Part shown: positions 30,807 through 32,564 of the stretch, piece after piece
Layout of the letters: the number at the start of each line of letters is the position of its first letter
How positions within the stretch are numbered: position 1 is the stretch's first letter
DNA from: Streptococcus henryi DSM 19005
GTDB taxonomy: Bacteria; Bacillota; Bacilli; Lactobacillales; Streptococcaceae
DNA: 32,564 nucleotides
Reading direction: 5' to 3'
NCBI RefSeq assembly: GCF_000376985.1
Contig: NZ_AQYA01000018.1
Coordinates: 1-32,564, forward strand
Made by a program: the position numbers and the translations under genes
The notes under the pieces: model-generated
What the model was told of the DNA's origin: nothing
The model's input: only the letters and a program-made list of their open reading frames with translations
The model's database searches: none

Positions 30807-32315
30807 TCACCAAGTTAACCTATAACCAACAACCTTTTGTTTTCCTTCTCTTAAATAAGAAATATCAAATGACTTGTAATATTTTGATAAATCTTTCTTA
30901 AGCTTAGGAATTATATTTGCAGTTATATGCCTAGGTGTATAAGTTGATTTTAGACCAAGTTTGTCTCTAAAATCATCTAAAGAAAATTCAATTATTTTTG
31001 AATCAAGATTATTTTCTATTTCATCATTTAATATTTTGGAATATTTGCTAGACCAAGATTTTAATGCTTCAAATCTAAAATTATTTCTATCAATAAATTT
31101 ATCTAAGGCTTTAACAGTTTGATTTTGAGATATTCCTTGACTATGAGTATACAACATAGTTGTTTCATAATTAGCATGTCCAACACGTTCCATAATTTCT
31201 TTTATAGCAACTTTCATACCCTCACTTTGTAAATAGGTAATATGCATATGTCTAAAGGAATAAGGGGTTACATGCTTTGTCCATTTGAAACCGTATCTCT
31301 CTTCGCAGTTTTTAATAAGATCAGTTTCAACACGAGCAAGTACTTCCCGGAAAGAATGCGAAGTTATTGGTGAACCGTATTCTGTTCTAAAAACACTCTC
31401 AGAGAATGTAAATGCTTCGCAAGGATTTTCAATCGCATAGCGGTCAAACTCTTCACTTCGATGTATAGCCCTTAATATAGCATCACAAGCCACTTTAGGT
31501 AAAGCAACATCTCGATCAGCATTTATTGTTTTAGTTTCATCAAAGTAGAATTCTGAAACTTTCAAATCATGATATTGCAAAGCCTTATCAATATGTAGTA
31601 TACCTCTCTCAGCATCAAAATCTTCCTTTGTAAAAGCAGCTTCCCCGATTCGCAGTCCTGAAAATAGTAAAACTATAGCCAAGTCATAATAATTCGGGTT
31701 TCTTCTTCGACTTAGTGTTTCAAAGAAAGCTCTAATTTCATGAATTTCTAAAAACTTTGCTTCTCGTTTTTTCTTTGTTTCACGCTTTTTCTCAAGGGAC
31801 GTTTCTAGCTTTATTACAGACATTGGTGAAAACTGAATAACATTATAAAGAACACCGTGGTTAAAAATTTTGTTACAAGTGCTTTTTATATGTATCATAG
31901 TAGATTGTGACGCATTATATTTCTCCATATAGGTAGTCAAACACTTTTTCATCAATAACGGTGTTAGACGTTCGAGTAAATAATCATCACCAATAATTTC
32001 ACCAAGACGTTCTATCACAAAAGCCTCTCTTTTTAATGTCTGAGGTTTTACTGATACTGACCAGGTTTCTAGCCAACTCATCTTTAACTCTCCGAATGTT
32101 CTTATCAACTGGGGATTAAATTGAGCTTCACTGCCATTAACTAATCTCTCAATTTTACCTTCGAGCTCGCGTTCTGCTTGTTTTCGAGCGCGACTTGTGT
32201 TTTTATGATAACTTACAACAGCTGTCTTCCACTTGCCAGTTAGAGGATCCTTATATTTATCTACAACTTCGTATCGAGTAACTCCTTTTGAATTAGTTTT
32301 TGTTCTATAGTACAT
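30807..32315 (-). CDS. int: Tyrosine integrase of a mobile element, with C-terminal winged-helix-like extension
   Basis: 502 residues. The N-terminal arm-binding domain (1-60: YRTKTNSKGVTRYEVVDKYK) precedes a core-binding domain (72-170) and the catalytic domain. Catalytic residues are R222 (SGLRIGE), R355 (PYSFRH), H380 (VGHAN) and Y389 (MLYTHS). The usual His before R355 is Tyr (Y352). After the catalytic domain come about 95 extra residues (408-502), ending IEFSLDDFRDKLGLKSTY, then later YKSFDISYLREGKQKVVG and YRLTW. This resembles the second winged helix of Rep_3 plasmid initiators. AAGGAAAC precedes the ATG at 32315; the frame is open to 32348. It probably marks an ICE, IME or prophage extending rightward. 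Confidence 0.93.
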   Translation of the reverse strand: MYYRTKTNSKGVTRYEVVDKYKDPLTGKWKTAVVSYHKNTSRARKQAERELEGKIERLVNGSEAQFNPQLIRTFGELKMSWLETWSVSVKPQTLKREAFVIERLGEIIGDDYLLERLTPLLMKKCLTTYMEKYNASQSTMIHIKSTCNKIFNHGVLYNVIQFSPMSVIKLETSLEKKRETKKKREAKFLEIHEIRAFFETLSRRRNPNYYDLAIVLLFSGLRIGEAAFTKEDFDAERGILHIDKALQYHDLKVSEFYFDETKTINADRDVALPKVACDAILRAIHRSEEFDRYAIENPCEAFTFSESVFRTEYGSPITSHSFREVLARVETDLIKNCEERYGFKWTKHVTPYSFRHMHITYLQSEGMKVAIKEIMERVGHANYETTMLYTHSQGISQNQTVKALDKFIDRNNFRFEALKSWSSKYSKILNDEIENNLDSKIIEFSLDDFRDKLGLKSTYTPRHITANIIPKLKKDLSKYYKSFDISYLREGKQKVVGYRLTW

Positions 32316-32371
32316 TTTCGTTTCCTTAAACTTGAAAAGAAAAATCAATCATAGAAATATAACCATTTTAT

Positions 32372-32380
32372 ATTATATCA
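32372..32380 (-). promoter_or_regulatory. Integrase promoter, extended -10
   Basis: TGA-TATAAT on the minus strand (TATAAT at 32377-32372), about 60 bases before the integrase ATG. The -35 is weak. Confidence 0.5.
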
Positions 32381-32454
32381 TGATTCTCTTTATTTTACCG
32401 CCCTCTGCTTCCATCGTTTGTGTCAAGTTATTCTCGGAAAGTTTTTCAAAAGTC

Positions 32455-32564
32455 CTAAATCCATTTCTTCATTTGTCCAATTGGACTACTTGTTGCACCG
32501 TTTAGTGGGATAGTCGCACTTGGGATAATATGCTGGTCGTGCTGGCCTTTCTGCAGGAGTTTTC
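32455..32564 (-). CDS. C-terminal end of an unidentified protein (runs off the window)
   Basis: A minus-strand frame is open from the right edge to a TAG at 32457-32455, giving about 36 residues ending ATIPLNGATSSPIGQMKKWI. Composition looks protein-like, but no family is recognised and no start is in the window. It lies upstream of the integrase promoter, so it is probably a gene of the mobile element. An overlapping frame ending PTKRCNK is the alternative. Confidence 0.35.
   Translation of the reverse strand, partial: KLLQKGQHDQHIIPSATIPLNGATSSPIGQMKKWI

Noticed and set aside
32489..32564. Alternative edge frame ending YYPKCDYPTKRCNK, which looked like a small Cys-containing peptide.
   Set aside because: It is shorter than the overlapping frame that ends at 32455, and no start codon or ribosome binding site is visible for it.
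1..32564. tRNA, rRNA, CRISPR array or toxin-antitoxin pair anywhere in the window.
   Set aside because: Read through on both strands; no cloverleaf, rRNA segment, regularly spaced repeats or recognisable toxin-antitoxin genes were seen.

Overview
The window looks like a chromosomal segment of a low-GC Streptococcus. The evidence is guaA, ylxM-ffh, a 356-residue XerS with a difSL-like site, DprA with a ComX-type box, TrmFO, SatD/SatE, a DUF4649 protein and strong AGGAGG-type ribosome binding sites. A salivarius-group species is my best guess, from memory of the proteins, but a bovis-group species is not excluded. It carries an integrated-element edge on the right and the start of an IS1182-type insertion sequence on the left.

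Layout. 1-260: IS transposase start and a terminator. 290-2990: AraC-type regulator and a cytoplasmic alpha-amylase with a MalR-like operator. 2990-6250: guaA, a GntR/UTRA regulator and an esterase. 6443-8377: ylxM-ffh. 8560-11563: a P1B-type metal ATPase behind two PerR boxes, then a MenA-like prenyltransferase. 11564-12132: AT-rich gene-free DNA ending in difSL, which abuts xerS. 13271-19206 (minus strand): two tiny membrane proteins, an erythromycin-esterase-like protein, a BceAB-type peptide-antibiotic transporter and its BceRS-type two-component system. 19364-22205: PASTA protein, TIM-barrel isomerase, DUF4649 protein and CDF transporter. 22280-30716 (minus strand): trmFO, satE, satD, topA, dprA, a sugar acetyltransferase, rnhB and rbgA. 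30807-32564: tyrosine integrase with an unusual C-terminal extension, and a partial CDS at the edge.

The difSL site at about 12.06 kb marks the replication terminus. Gene strand follows it: most genes to its left (gntR, ylxM-ffh, the metal ATPase, menA) read rightward, and most to its right read leftward, so both sides converge on dif. The sat operon (ylxM-ffh-satCDE in S. mutans, by recall) is split here across dif, as a terminus-centred inversion would do.

Most interesting leads: a xerS promoter whose -35 lies inside difSL; the Bce/esterase/mini-protein locus with a BceR-like palindrome and a terminator splitting transporter from regulator; SatD as a possible class III nucleotidyl-cyclase-fold protein with tandem palindromes over its own -10; three copies of a CTAGTAT-N4-ATACTAG palindrome; and an integrase with a Rep-like winged-helix tail.
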